Source: Rubrivivax gelatinosus IL144 (GTDB lineage: Bacteria > Pseudomonadota > Gammaproteobacteria > Burkholderiales > Burkholderiaceae_C). Taken from it: DNA of 64,000 nucleotides. The stretch lies in NCBI RefSeq assembly GCF_000284255.1, contig NC_017075.1, positions 124,001 to 188,000 on the forward strand, read 5' to 3'. Within the stretch, counting starts at the first letter, position 1, and every line of letters begins with the position of its first letter. Below are positions 34,648-42,260 of the stretch, piece after piece. Position numbers and translations under genes: made by a program. The notes beneath the pieces were generated by a model, which was not told where the DNA came from, did not search any database, and saw only the letters and a program-made list of their open reading frames with translations.

Positions 34648-34764
34648 GCAAGCGGCGCTTCGCCGGACGCGAATTCGGCTTTGCGCCAGATCAAAAGCGC
34701 AATGTCAACCGCTGACAATTCGCGCCCGAACGGCGCCGCCTCCGGCGATATCGTGTGCCCGTCC
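34648..34764 (+). repeat. Promoter segment duplicated at 9227-9343
   Basis: Ungapped partner of 9227-9343, about 88% identical by eye. The two copies head different operons. Confidence 0.8.
34659..34754 (+). promoter_or_regulatory. Composite catabolic promoter, copy 3 (before the dehydrogenase/porin/decarboxylase operon)
   Basis: TTCGC-N5-GCGAA (34659-34673), seven bases, TTGCG-N4-ATCAA (34681-34694), eight bases, TGTCAACCGCTGACA (34703-34717), 31 bases, TATCGT (34749-34754). The 34565-35039 gap holds the terminator, this promoter, and a leader with one short ORF (34830). Confidence 0.8.
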
Positions 34765-34829
34765 TGAGTTAATCCAACGATGTAATTGCCGGCGCCCGCG
34801 AAAAGTCGTGCGCAGACGAGGAGATCGAG

Positions 34830-34913
34830 ATGGACACGACATTGCGGAAAACCCTGAAACGCCGAATGACGAGCGCTCCGGAAAACCCGGCGAGCGAGAT
34901 TCGAAGCGTTTGA
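34830..34913 (+). CDS. Possible 27-residue leader peptide
   Basis: An ATG preceded by GAGGAG at good spacing opens MDTTLRKTLKRRMTSAPENP and ends after SEIRSV. It lies between composite promoter copy 3 and the dehydrogenase gene. The product is basic and lacks a recognisable motif. It may be a translated leader or a chance ORF. Confidence 0.4.
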   Translation: MDTTLRKTLKRRMTSAPENPASEIRSV

Positions 34914-35039
34914 GGTATTTCCCAGATATTCCCTGAGGAAGCCCCCGTGAGTATTTCCGGGGGCCGCCGCCCGGGCCGCAGGGTCCGGGCAGCGCTGCAG
35001 ACCTGCCCGCCTGACGCGGGCGACGAAGAGGAGTTGGTC

Positions 35040-35954
35040 ATGAACGAGAAGGCACAGATCGCCGTCATCGGCGCCGGTCTGATGGGCCATGGCATCGCCC
35101 AGGTGTTCGCCCACGCGGGCCACCTGGTGACGGTGCACGACGCGTCGGCGCAGGCGCTGGCGACGCTGCGCGAGCGCATCGCCCGCAACCTGCGCGACCT
35201 GGGCCAGGACCCGGCGGCTGCCGAGCGTGTGTTCCCGGTGGAGTCGCTGGCCGACTGCGTGGCCTCGGCCGACGTCGTCATCGAGTGCGGCCCGGAGAAC
35301 CTGACCTTCAAGCGCGACCTGTTCGCCCGCCTGGAGGAGCTGTGCCCGCCGCACACCCTGCTGGCGAGCAACACCTCGGTGATGCCGATCACCTCGATCA
35401 TGCGCGGCTTGCGCAGCGGCCACCGCGCGATGGGCACGCACTGGTGGAACCCGCCGTACCTGGTGCCGCTGGTCGAGGTCATCAAGACGCCGGACACCGA
35501 CCCGGCGCTGGCGCAGCAGATGTTCGACCTGCTCGCCGCCTGCGGCAAGACGCCGGCGATGGTCGAGAAGGACGTGCCCGGCTTCATCGGCAACCGCCTG
35601 CAGCACGCGCTGTGGCGCGAGGCGGTGGCCATCGTCGCCGAAGGCATCTGCGACGCCGAGACGGTGGACACCGTCGTCAAGGCCAGCTTCGGCCGCCGAC
35701 TGCCGGTGCTGGGCCCGCTGGAGAACGCCGACCTCGTCGGCACCGATCTCACGCTGGCCATCCACGAGACCGTGCTGCCGGCCATCGACGCGACGCCGGC
35801 GCCGTCGCCCTATCTGAAGCAGCTCGTCGCCGAAGGGCGGCTCGGCATGAAGAGCGGCGAAGGTTTCCGCCGCTGGACGCCCGAGCAGCAGGCCGAACTG
35901 CGCGAGCGCGTGCTCAACCACCTGAAGGCCATGAACCACGCCGAGGGACGCTGA
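35040..35954 (+). CDS. 3-hydroxyacyl-CoA-dehydrogenase-family enzyme, candidate 3-hydroxy-5-oxohexanoate dehydrogenase
   Basis: 304 residues. The NAD-binding motif VIGAGLMGHGIAQVFAHAGH is at the N-terminus. SNTSVMPIT and the catalytic H134 (GTHWWNPPYLVPLVEV) follow, then the C-terminal helical domain (DVPGFIGNRLQHALWREA). A single-domain length near 300 fits 3-hydroxybutyryl-CoA or L-carnitine-type dehydrogenases. The phloroglucinol route needs an NAD-dependent oxidation of (S)-3-hydroxy-5-oxohexanoate, which suits an L-3-hydroxyacid enzyme of this fold. The ATG at 35040 has GAGGAG eight bases upstream and is preferred to a GTG at 34947. Confidence 0.88.
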   Translation: MNEKAQIAVIGAGLMGHGIAQVFAHAGHLVTVHDASAQALATLRERIARNLRDLGQDPAAAERVFPVESLADCVASADVVIECGPENLTFKRDLFARLEELCPPHTLLASNTSVMPITSIMRGLRSGHRAMGTHWWNPPYLVPLVEVIKTPDTDPALAQQMFDLLAACGKTPAMVEKDVPGFIGNRLQHALWREAVAIVAEGICDAETVDTVVKASFGRRLPVLGPLENADLVGTDLTLAIHETVLPAIDATPAPSPYLKQLVAEGRLGMKSGEGFRRWTPEQQAELRERVLNHLKAMNHAEGR

Positions 35955-36102
35955 TCGCCCGACGAGTGAAGCCGCAGAGCTCACCGCGGACGACGACCCC
36001 AGAAGCATTTCTCCCCGAGACGGTGCCGGCCTGAAGGTGGTCCTGGCAAGGACCTCGAAAGAGCGCCCCGGGGAACCCAAACCCTAGAAGAGGTAGACGA
36101 TC

Positions 36103-37428
36103 ATGAAATTCCCCCACGCGCTCATCGCCGGCGCCGCCCTGGCCACCCTGGCCGGGGCAGCGGCCGCGGCCGACGGCCGCTACGAGCTGTTCGACGGCCT
36201 CGAGGCCAAGACCGGCTTCAAGGCCTACGGTTATCTGTGGGTCGGCTTCTCGAGCAACGACTCGACGACGCACGACGAGGCGACCAAGGGCCACAGCAAC
36301 GGCCCGATCGCCGGCCCGTCCGACGAAGGCCTGCAGCTGAACGCGCTCCAAATGGTCCTGGAGCGCAACATCAAGAGCAACATCGTGCCGCGCTTCACGC
36401 CGCTGCCCGGCCCGATGCCGCAGGAGTTCTCCTGGGGCCTGCACTTCGAGGGCACCTACGGCCGCAACGGCCTGCCGGCGCAGATGCAGGGCATCGAGAC
36501 GAACTGGGGGATCAACAAGACGACGACCGGCACGACCGCCGGCACCAACCGCCAGAACTACCTCGCCTTGGGCCAGGTCTACGGCCAGATGTACTTCCCG
36601 GTGCTCAAGGGCGCCACGCTGACCATCGGCCGCTTCGGCACGGGCATCGGCTACGAAGCGCCGACCAACCACACCTACACGCCGAACTTCTTCTACTCGC
36701 GCAGCTACAGCTTCCTGTCGTCGCCCGACCAGGTCGCCGGCGCGCTGGGCTCGGTGAACCTGATGAACGGCGACTACGGCCTGGTGATGGCCGAGCTCGG
36801 CGTCGTCCAGGGCCGCCAGAACTGGCAGGACAACAACGACTCCAAGAGCGTCATCGGCTACCTGCACTGGCGCAGTCCGGACATGAAGTACTCGCTGGAC
36901 TACGGCTTCATGCGCGGCAACGAGCAGAACGACCCGGGCGAGAAGGTGCAGGCGCCGACCGCGCGCGTGATCTCGCCGCGTGACCAGCTGCGCCAGCATC
37001 ATTCGCTGAGTGCCTGGTGGCGTCCGAACGACACCTGGGCGCTGCACGCCGAGGCGCTGCACGGCCGCCAGGACGGCGACGGCCTGGCCGGCACCATCGA
37101 CATCCTCGACGGCAACTTCTACAAGGGCGGCTCGTACACCGGCTACAACGCCGAGGTGCGCTACCGGACCTCGCCGACCATGCAGTGGGGCCTGCGTGCC
37201 GAGACCTTCGACGATCCGGAAGGTGTCGCGCTGTTCCCGCTGTCGGCCGCCAAGGGCCGCTTCAACGCCATCACCGCCGGCCTGCGCTACCAGCTCACGC
37301 CCAACGTGCTGCTGCGCCCCGAACTGCGCTACGACTGGCAGGACAAGCAGGGCACGCTGAAGGCCTTCGGCGGCGGCTCCGAGACCAAGCAGACGACGGT
37401 CTCGGTCGACGCGCTGTTCTACTTCTGA
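36103..37428 (+). CDS. Outer-membrane beta-barrel protein (porin-like)
   Basis: 441 residues. A signal peptide (MKFPHALIAGAALATLAGAAAAADG) is cut near residue 24. The mature part alternates hydrophobic and polar residues and ends in a terminal Phe (SVDALFYF), as in outer-membrane barrels. FEGTYGRNGLPAQM and AEALHGRQDGDG look like extracellular turns. No recognised family name beyond porin-like. It lies in the operon with the dehydrogenase and decarboxylase and probably admits the aromatic substrate. Confidence 0.85.
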   Translation: MKFPHALIAGAALATLAGAAAAADGRYELFDGLEAKTGFKAYGYLWVGFSSNDSTTHDEATKGHSNGPIAGPSDEGLQLNALQMVLERNIKSNIVPRFTPLPGPMPQEFSWGLHFEGTYGRNGLPAQMQGIETNWGINKTTTGTTAGTNRQNYLALGQVYGQMYFPVLKGATLTIGRFGTGIGYEAPTNHTYTPNFFYSRSYSFLSSPDQVAGALGSVNLMNGDYGLVMAELGVVQGRQNWQDNNDSKSVIGYLHWRSPDMKYSLDYGFMRGNEQNDPGEKVQAPTARVISPRDQLRQHHSLSAWWRPNDTWALHAEALHGRQDGDGLAGTIDILDGNFYKGGSYTGYNAEVRYRTSPTMQWGLRAETFDDPEGVALFPLSAAKGRFNAITAGLRYQLTPNVLLRPELRYDWQDKQGTLKAFGGGSETKQTTVSVDALFYF

Positions 37429-37491
37429 CGCCTCCCGGCGCCTGATACAACCCCGAACGCGTCCGCCGTGCCGTCGGCGCGGCGAACGGGA

Positions 37492-37509
37492 GCGGCGCTT
37501 CGGCGCCGC
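37492..37509. repeat. Stem-loop in the porin-MFS spacer
   Basis: GCGGCGC-TTCG-GCGCCGC, a perfect 7-bp stem with a stable TTCG tetraloop, without a T run. Likely an mRNA structural element rather than a terminator. Confidence 0.5.
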
Positions 37510-37551
37510 ATCCCTCGCCGCAGCCCCTCGCCGGACGCCGTGGAGTCTCGA

Positions 37552-38799
37552 ATGGAAAAACGTTTCGCGAACCCCTGGTGGGTCGTGTTCGGGTCGATCT
37601 TCGGCCTGATCGTCGGCAACGGGCCGATCATGCAGTTCACGTTCGGCGTCTTCCTGAAGCCGATCACCCAGGAGTTCGGATGGGAGCGTTCGACCACGTC
37701 GACCGCGCTCGTCGTCGGGCTCCTGGGCACCGGGCTGTGCGTGCCGATCGCCGGCCGGCTGATGGACAAGTACGGCGTGCGCGCGGTGGCACTGCCGTCG
37801 ATCACCGCCTTCGCGCTGGCGATGGTGGCGCTGGCCTTCTTCGCCAATTCGCCGATGGCCTTCGTCGTCATCTACGCGCTGATGGGCATCGCTGCGGCCG
37901 GCCAGACGCCGATGCCGTACTCCAAGGCCATCACCGCCGCCTTCGACGACAAGCGCGGCCTGGCGCTGGGCATCGCGATGGCCGGCGTCGGCATCGGCGC
38001 GGCCGCCGTGCCGCAGATCGCCCAGTACCTGGTCACCAACCACGGCTGGCGCGGCGCCTACGTCGGCCTGGGCGCGCTGACCTTCCTGCTCGCCTTCCCG
38101 GCGGTGGCGCTGTTCGTCAATACCGAGCCCGCGGTCAAGCGCGAAGGCCAGGCCGCACCGATCGTGCGTCCGGGCCTGACCGCCGCCGAGGCGCTGAAGA
38201 GCGGCCGCTTCTGGGCGCTGGCGGTGGCCTTCTTCAGCGTCGCGATGGCCTCCAACGGCACCATCGGCCACATCGTGCCGCTGCTGACCGATCGCGGCTT
38301 CTCGCCGCAGATCGCCGCCGGGGCGATGACCTTCGCCGGCATCGCGCTGGTCGCCGGGCGTTTCGTCGCCGGCTACCTGCTCGACCGCATCTTCGCGCCC
38401 TACGTCGCCGCGTTCTTCTTCGTCATCCCGCTGCTGGGCATCGGCCTGCTGCTGCTGGCGCCGGGGCAGCTGACGGCGACGATCGCGGTGGTGATGATCG
38501 GCCTGGGCCTGGGCGCCGAGGTCGACCTGATCGCCTACCTGGTGTCGCGCTACCTGGGCATGCGCAGCTTCGGCGAGATCTACGGCTACCTGTTCATGAT
38601 CTTCATGCTCGGCAACGCCGTCGGTCCGTTCCTGATGGGCATCTCGTTCAAGTTCTGGGGCTACGAGGCCTGCCTGACCGGCTTCGTCGCCGCGCTGGCC
38701 GTCGCCAGCGCCCTCGTGCTGCGACTGGGCGCCTACGCCTTCCCGCCGGAACGCCGCGGCCCGCCGCCGGCCTCCGGCATCAAGCCGGCCGTCGCCTGA
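37552..38799 (+). CDS. MFS transporter, OFA (oxalate/formate antiporter) type
   Basis: 415 residues, about 12 helices. It begins MEKRFANPWWVVFGSIFGLIVGNG and has the A-like motif IAGRLMDKYGVRAVALPS; SRYLGMRSFGEIYGYLFMIF is typical for the OFA branch that carries monocarboxylates or aromatic acids. It sits between the porin and the LigW-like decarboxylase, so uptake of the corresponding hydroxybenzoate is plausible. Confidence 0.9.
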   Translation: MEKRFANPWWVVFGSIFGLIVGNGPIMQFTFGVFLKPITQEFGWERSTTSTALVVGLLGTGLCVPIAGRLMDKYGVRAVALPSITAFALAMVALAFFANSPMAFVVIYALMGIAAAGQTPMPYSKAITAAFDDKRGLALGIAMAGVGIGAAAVPQIAQYLVTNHGWRGAYVGLGALTFLLAFPAVALFVNTEPAVKREGQAAPIVRPGLTAAEALKSGRFWALAVAFFSVAMASNGTIGHIVPLLTDRGFSPQIAAGAMTFAGIALVAGRFVAGYLLDRIFAPYVAAFFFVIPLLGIGLLLLAPGQLTATIAVVMIGLGLGAEVDLIAYLVSRYLGMRSFGEIYGYLFMIFMLGNAVGPFLMGISFKFWGYEACLTGFVAALAVASALVLRLGAYAFPPERRGPPPASGIKPAVA

Positions 38800-38808
38800 C
38801 GCCGGCGG

Positions 38809-38832
38809 CGCGGGGCCCTCGCGGGCCCCGCG
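38809..38832 (+). terminator. GC hairpin before the decarboxylase gene (weak terminator or attenuator)
   Basis: CGCGGGGCCC-TCGC-GGGCCCCGCG, a perfect 10-bp stem, then TTCTTCC. The weak U tract suggests partial termination or processing inside the operon. Confidence 0.55.
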
Positions 38833-38867
38833 TTCTTCCGATCACCAAGACCCAAGGACTAGTTGAT

Positions 38868-39884
38868 ATGTCGTACCGCCGCATCGCGCTGGAGGAAGCC
38901 TTCGTCACGCAGGACATCGCCGACGAATGGGCGAAGGTGCTGTCGCACCGCAACGTCGAGCCGGGCTTCCGCAAGATGGGCGAGAGCATCCTCGCGCACA
39001 CGCCGGGCAACCAGCAGCTGCACAACCGGTTGCTCGACCTGGGCGCCGGCCGCCTGGCCCACATGGACGAGACCGGCATCGACGTGCAGGTGCTGTCGCT
39101 GACCTCGCCGGGCGTGCAGGTCTTCGACGCCGTCACCGCGACTCGGCTGGCGGCCGAGTCCAACGAGGTGCTAGCCGACGCCGTGCGCCGCCACCCGACG
39201 CGTTTCGTCGGCCTGGCCGCCGTCGCGCCGCAGTACCCGGCCGGCGCGGCGCTGGAAGTCGAGCGCGCCGCCAAGCGCCTGGGCCTGTCGGGGCTGATCA
39301 TCAACTCGCACACGATGGGCGAGTACCTCGACGACCCGAAGTACTGGGAGATCCTCGAGGCGGCCGAAGCCGCCGACATGCCGATCTACCTGCACCCGCG
39401 CGAGCCGGCGCCCAGCATGGTCGCGCCCTACCTGGACTACGGCCTGTACTTCGCCGGCTGGGGCTTCGCCATCGAGTGCGGCCTGCACGCGATGCGGCTG
39501 ATCATGAGCGGCGTCTTCGACCGCTTCCCGCGGCTGCGCATCATCCTCGGCCACATGGGCGAGGGCATCCCGTACTGGTTGAAGCGCATCGACAACCGTT
39601 ACGAGCTGCAGGTGAAGATCGGCGCCGTGCCGAAGATGGCGCGCAAGCCCAGCGAGTACTTCCTGGAGCACTTCGTCGTCACGACCTCGGGCATGACCGA
39701 CCCCGACATCCTCAAGCTGTGCCTGTCGCAGCTGGGCGTCGAGCGCATCCTGTTCGCGGCCGACTACCCGTACGAGTCGATCGCCGAGCACGTCGAGTTC
39801 CTCGACAACGCTCCGGTCACCGAGGCCGAGCGCCGCGCGATCTACGAGGACAACGCCTGCCGCCTGCTGAAGATCGCGCGCTGA
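38868..39884 (+). CDS. Amidohydrolase-2 family (de)carboxylase, LigW / gamma-resorcylate decarboxylase-like
   Basis: 338 residues. Metal and catalytic positions of the ACMSD-type decarboxylases can be traced: E9-E10 in ALEEAF, H176 (IYLHPREP), H229 (GHMGEGIPYW) and D299 (AADYPYES). The ALEEAF variant has Ala where gamma-resorcylate decarboxylase has His, as in LigW-type 5-carboxyvanillate decarboxylases that use Mn. Such enzymes decarboxylate phenolic acids non-oxidatively. In this cluster decarboxylation of 2,4,6-trihydroxybenzoate or a related acid to phloroglucinol is attractive; the substrate is inferred. Confidence 0.88.
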   Translation: MSYRRIALEEAFVTQDIADEWAKVLSHRNVEPGFRKMGESILAHTPGNQQLHNRLLDLGAGRLAHMDETGIDVQVLSLTSPGVQVFDAVTATRLAAESNEVLADAVRRHPTRFVGLAAVAPQYPAGAALEVERAAKRLGLSGLIINSHTMGEYLDDPKYWEILEAAEAADMPIYLHPREPAPSMVAPYLDYGLYFAGWGFAIECGLHAMRLIMSGVFDRFPRLRIILGHMGEGIPYWLKRIDNRYELQVKIGAVPKMARKPSEYFLEHFVVTTSGMTDPDILKLCLSQLGVERILFAADYPYESIAEHVEFLDNAPVTEAERRAIYEDNACRLLKIAR

Positions 39885-39906
39885 AGGCGCTGCGCCCGCA
39901 AACGAC

Positions 39907-39933
39907 AACGGCTGCCCGAGGGCAGCCGTTTTT
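39907..39933 (+). terminator. Rho-independent terminator closing the catabolic cluster
   Basis: A stem of CGGCTGCC pairing with GGCAGCCG around a short loop, then TTTTT. Confidence 0.92.
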
Positions 39934-39969
39934 CTTGGAGGGGCTTCAGGCCTGAGGGGCCCGGTGACC

Positions 39970-40044
39970 TGGTGCGACCGGCAAGAATCGAACTTGCGAC
40001 GTGGCCTTCGGAGGGCCGCATGATATCCACTTCACCACGGTCGC
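39970..40044 (-). tRNA. tRNA-Arg (anticodon CCG)
   Basis: Read on the minus strand: acceptor GCGACCG pairs with CGGTCGC before ACCA, D stem GTGA/TCAT, anticodon loop CTCCGAA with anticodon CCG, T arm GCAAG-TTCGATT-CTTGC, and an encoded CCA end. It decodes CGG. A TAGAAT -10-like hexamer lies upstream (ATTCTA at 40058-40063 on the plus strand). Confidence 0.95.
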
Positions 40045-40159
40045 CAGGGTTGCCGGCATTCTAGCCTGCGCCACCGGGTCTCGGTTCAGCCGCCGCCAAG
40101 CGCTGATCGTGGTTGACAATAATCAAGGGTTTGGCCGCATGGCCGAACACGAGAGACAC

Positions 40160-40687
40160 ATGACCGACCAGCCCGATTCCTCGGCCTCCGAGGGCCCGAT
40201 CAAGACCCCGCGCGGCCTCGCGCTGACCATCCTCGCCGCCTTCCTGGTGCCGATCACGCTGCTGCTGCTGATCGCCGGCTACTTCGGCGCCCAGCCGCGC
40301 ATGGGCGCGGGCAGCGACGCCTTCGACGAACAGGCCGTGGCCGCGCGGCTGCAGCCGGTGGGCCGCGTCGCGCTGGCCGACGCGCCGGCCGGCGGCGGTG
40401 CGCCGCGCAGCGGCGAGCAGGTCTACCAGGCCGTCTGCAGCGCCTGCCACGCCGCCGGCACGCTGGGCGCGCCGAAGTTCGGCGACCACGCGGCCTGGGC
40501 CCCGCGCATCGCGCAAGGCTTCGACACGCTGTGGCATTCGGCGCTGAAGGGCAAGAACGCGATGCCGCCGCAAGGCGGCGGCGCGACCTCGGACTACGAG
40601 ATCGCCCGCGCCGTGGTCCACATGGCCAACGCCGGCGGCGCCAAGTTCGCCGAACCGCCGGCACCGGCGGCCAGCGCCGTGAACTGA
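40160..40687 (+). CDS. Membrane-anchored class I cytochrome c (c5-like)
   Basis: 175 residues. One N-terminal membrane anchor (LALTILAAFLVPITLLLLIAGYF) precedes a periplasmic domain with one haem site CSACH and a distal Met in NAMPPQGG. The overall plan matches the small c5-type cytochromes of Burkholderiales, which begin with a short polar stretch before PIKTP; that is why I chose 40160 over the ATG at 40139. It would carry electrons to a terminal oxidase or other acceptor. A Fnr-like TTGAC-N4-ATCAA lies just upstream (40113-40126). Confidence 0.9.
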   Translation: MTDQPDSSASEGPIKTPRGLALTILAAFLVPITLLLLIAGYFGAQPRMGAGSDAFDEQAVAARLQPVGRVALADAPAGGGAPRSGEQVYQAVCSACHAAGTLGAPKFGDHAAWAPRIAQGFDTLWHSALKGKNAMPPQGGGATSDYEIARAVVHMANAGGAKFAEPPAPAASAVN

Positions 40688-40702
40688 GGCTTCGATGCCG
40701 TC

Positions 40703-40731
40703 CGACGGCCGCCTGCGGGCGGCCGTCGTCG
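40703..40731. terminator. Bidirectional terminator between convergent genes
   Basis: CGACGGCCGCC-TGCG-GGCGGCCGTCG, an 11-bp stem, between the cytochrome stop and the next minus-strand stop. Confidence 0.75.
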
Positions 40732-40733
40732 TT

Positions 40734-41252
40734 TCAGGCCGGCCGCGGCGCGAGCACGTAGCCGAAACGTGCCGGCATCTCGGCGAACACCAGCGCCTGC
40801 GGCTGCCAGCGCCCGGCCTCCACCGCCTCGGCGGCGTGGCCCATGTCCAGCGTGTGCACGAGGCCGAAGCCCAGCGCCGTGTCCAGGAACAGCCGGCCGT
40901 GTTCGTCGAGCCAGGCGGCGCGCGCTTCGGTCGCCTCGCCGGTGTGGGCCTGCACCGCGAAGTCGGGGCCTACACGCCAGACGAAGGGCGCTGCCTCCAG
41001 CTCGACGTAGACGCGCTGCGGCCCGTTCTGGAAGAACCAGGCGCCGGCCCCGTCGTGCAGGTAGTTGCGGTGGATGAACTCGCGCAGCTTGTCGTGCGTG
41101 ATGCGGCTGCCCTTGACCTGCGGGAAGGGCCCGGCGGCCTGCACGCGTTCGTCGCGCATGTACCAGTCGCCGCGCGCATCCAGCGCCAGCCAGCCCCAGC
41201 AGTGCGGCACGTGGGGCCACTTGCGCAGCGCGGCTTCGACGATCGGATCCAT
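40734..41252 (-). CDS. Conserved hypothetical protein
   Basis: 172 residues starting MDPIVEAALRKWPHVPHCWGWLALDARGDWYMRDE. It is soluble with no signal peptide and shows alternating beta-type segments (GWLALDARGDWYM, RVYVELEAAPFVWRVG). This is a family common in Burkholderiales without an established role. It ends the minus-strand run purU - SnoaL-like - YheT-like - this gene. Confidence 0.8.
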   Translation of the reverse strand: MDPIVEAALRKWPHVPHCWGWLALDARGDWYMRDERVQAAGPFPQVKGSRITHDKLREFIHRNYLHDGAGAWFFQNGPQRVYVELEAAPFVWRVGPDFAVQAHTGEATEARAAWLDEHGRLFLDTALGFGLVHTLDMGHAAEAVEAGRWQPQALVFAEMPARFGYVLAPRPA

Positions 41253-41266
41253 CGGCCGATCCTGCC

Positions 41267-42235
41267 TCAGGCGGCGCGGCGCAGCCAGTCGACGACCGCT
41301 TCGGCGAAAGGGCGTACGTCGCCGGGGAAGGGCCCCTGGGCGAAACCGACGTGGCCGCCGTCGGCCGGCTGCCAGAGCGTGACGTGGGCGCCGACCTCGC
41401 TCGGCCCGGGAAGCGAGTCGCCGGGCACGAAGGGGTCGTTGCGGGCGTTGAAGACCAGCGTCGGCACGCGCACCGCGTGCAGCTGCGGCTTGGCCGAGGC
41501 GCGGCGCCAGTAGTCGTCGGCGCCGGCGAAGCCGTGCAGCGGAGCGGTGAAGACGTCGTCGAACTCCCACAGCGTCGTCGCGCGCAGCAGGCGCTCGCGG
41601 TCGAACAGGCCCGGATGCTGCTGCCACTTGGCCAGCGCCCGCGGCTTCATCGTCTGCAGGAAACGGCGGGCGTAGACGGCGCGGTTGAAGCCGCGGTCGA
41701 TGGCGCGGCCGGAAGCCGTCAGGTCCACCGGCGCGGAGACCGCGGCGACGGCGCGCACCGTCGCCGCGGCGCCGTCGCCTTGCTCCTCGGTCCAGCGCAG
41801 CAGCGCGTTGCCGCCCAGCGAGACGCCGGCGGCCAGCAGCGGCCGGCCTTCGCGCGCGCGCAGCCGCTCGAGGATCCAGCCGACCTCCTCGAAGTCGCCC
41901 GAGTGGTAGGCGCGCGGCGCCAGGTTGGGCTCGCCCGAGCAGCCGCGGAAGTGCGGCACCGTGAAGGCCCAGCCCGCGGCGCGCGCGGCGAGCGCGAAGG
42001 CGATCGCGTAGCGGCTGCTCGACGAGCTCTCCAGGCCGTGGAACAGCACCAGCCGCGGTGCGCCGGGCGCGGTGGCGTCGAGATGGTCGAGGTCGACGAA
42101 GTCCTCGTCGGGCGTGGTCCAGCGCTCGCGCCGGTACGGCGGCGCCTCGTGCATCCACGGGCGCGAGAACAGCGAGGGCCAGATCGTCTGCAGGTGGCCG
42201 CCGGGCAGCCAGCGCGGAGCGCGGTAGTCGTGCAT
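41267..42235 (-). CDS. YheT-type alpha/beta-fold hydrolase
   Basis: 322 residues from the ATG at 42235 (MHDYRAPRWLPGGHLQTIWP, the family-typical opening); a Met seven codons upstream is less likely. Nucleophile elbow GVSLGGNALL, oxyanion region LFHGLESSSSSRYAIA, acid and His near ARNDPFVPG and DGGHVGFAQG. YheT-like proteins are uncharacterised esterases/lipases of proteobacteria. Confidence 0.9.
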   Translation of the reverse strand: MHDYRAPRWLPGGHLQTIWPSLFSRPWMHEAPPYRRERWTTPDEDFVDLDHLDATAPGAPRLVLFHGLESSSSSRYAIAFALAARAAGWAFTVPHFRGCSGEPNLAPRAYHSGDFEEVGWILERLRAREGRPLLAAGVSLGGNALLRWTEEQGDGAAATVRAVAAVSAPVDLTASGRAIDRGFNRAVYARRFLQTMKPRALAKWQQHPGLFDRERLLRATTLWEFDDVFTAPLHGFAGADDYWRRASAKPQLHAVRVPTLVFNARNDPFVPGDSLPGPSEVGAHVTLWQPADGGHVGFAQGPFPGDVRPFAEAVVDWLRRAA

Positions 42236-42260
42236 CGCGGCGCCGGCCCCGGGCACGGTG

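Noticed and set aside
34947..35039. GTG-initiated N-terminal extension of the dehydrogenase
   Set aside because: The ATG at 35040 has a strong GAGGAG, and the Rossmann motif follows it at the normal distance; the extension is Arg/Pro-rich and atypical.
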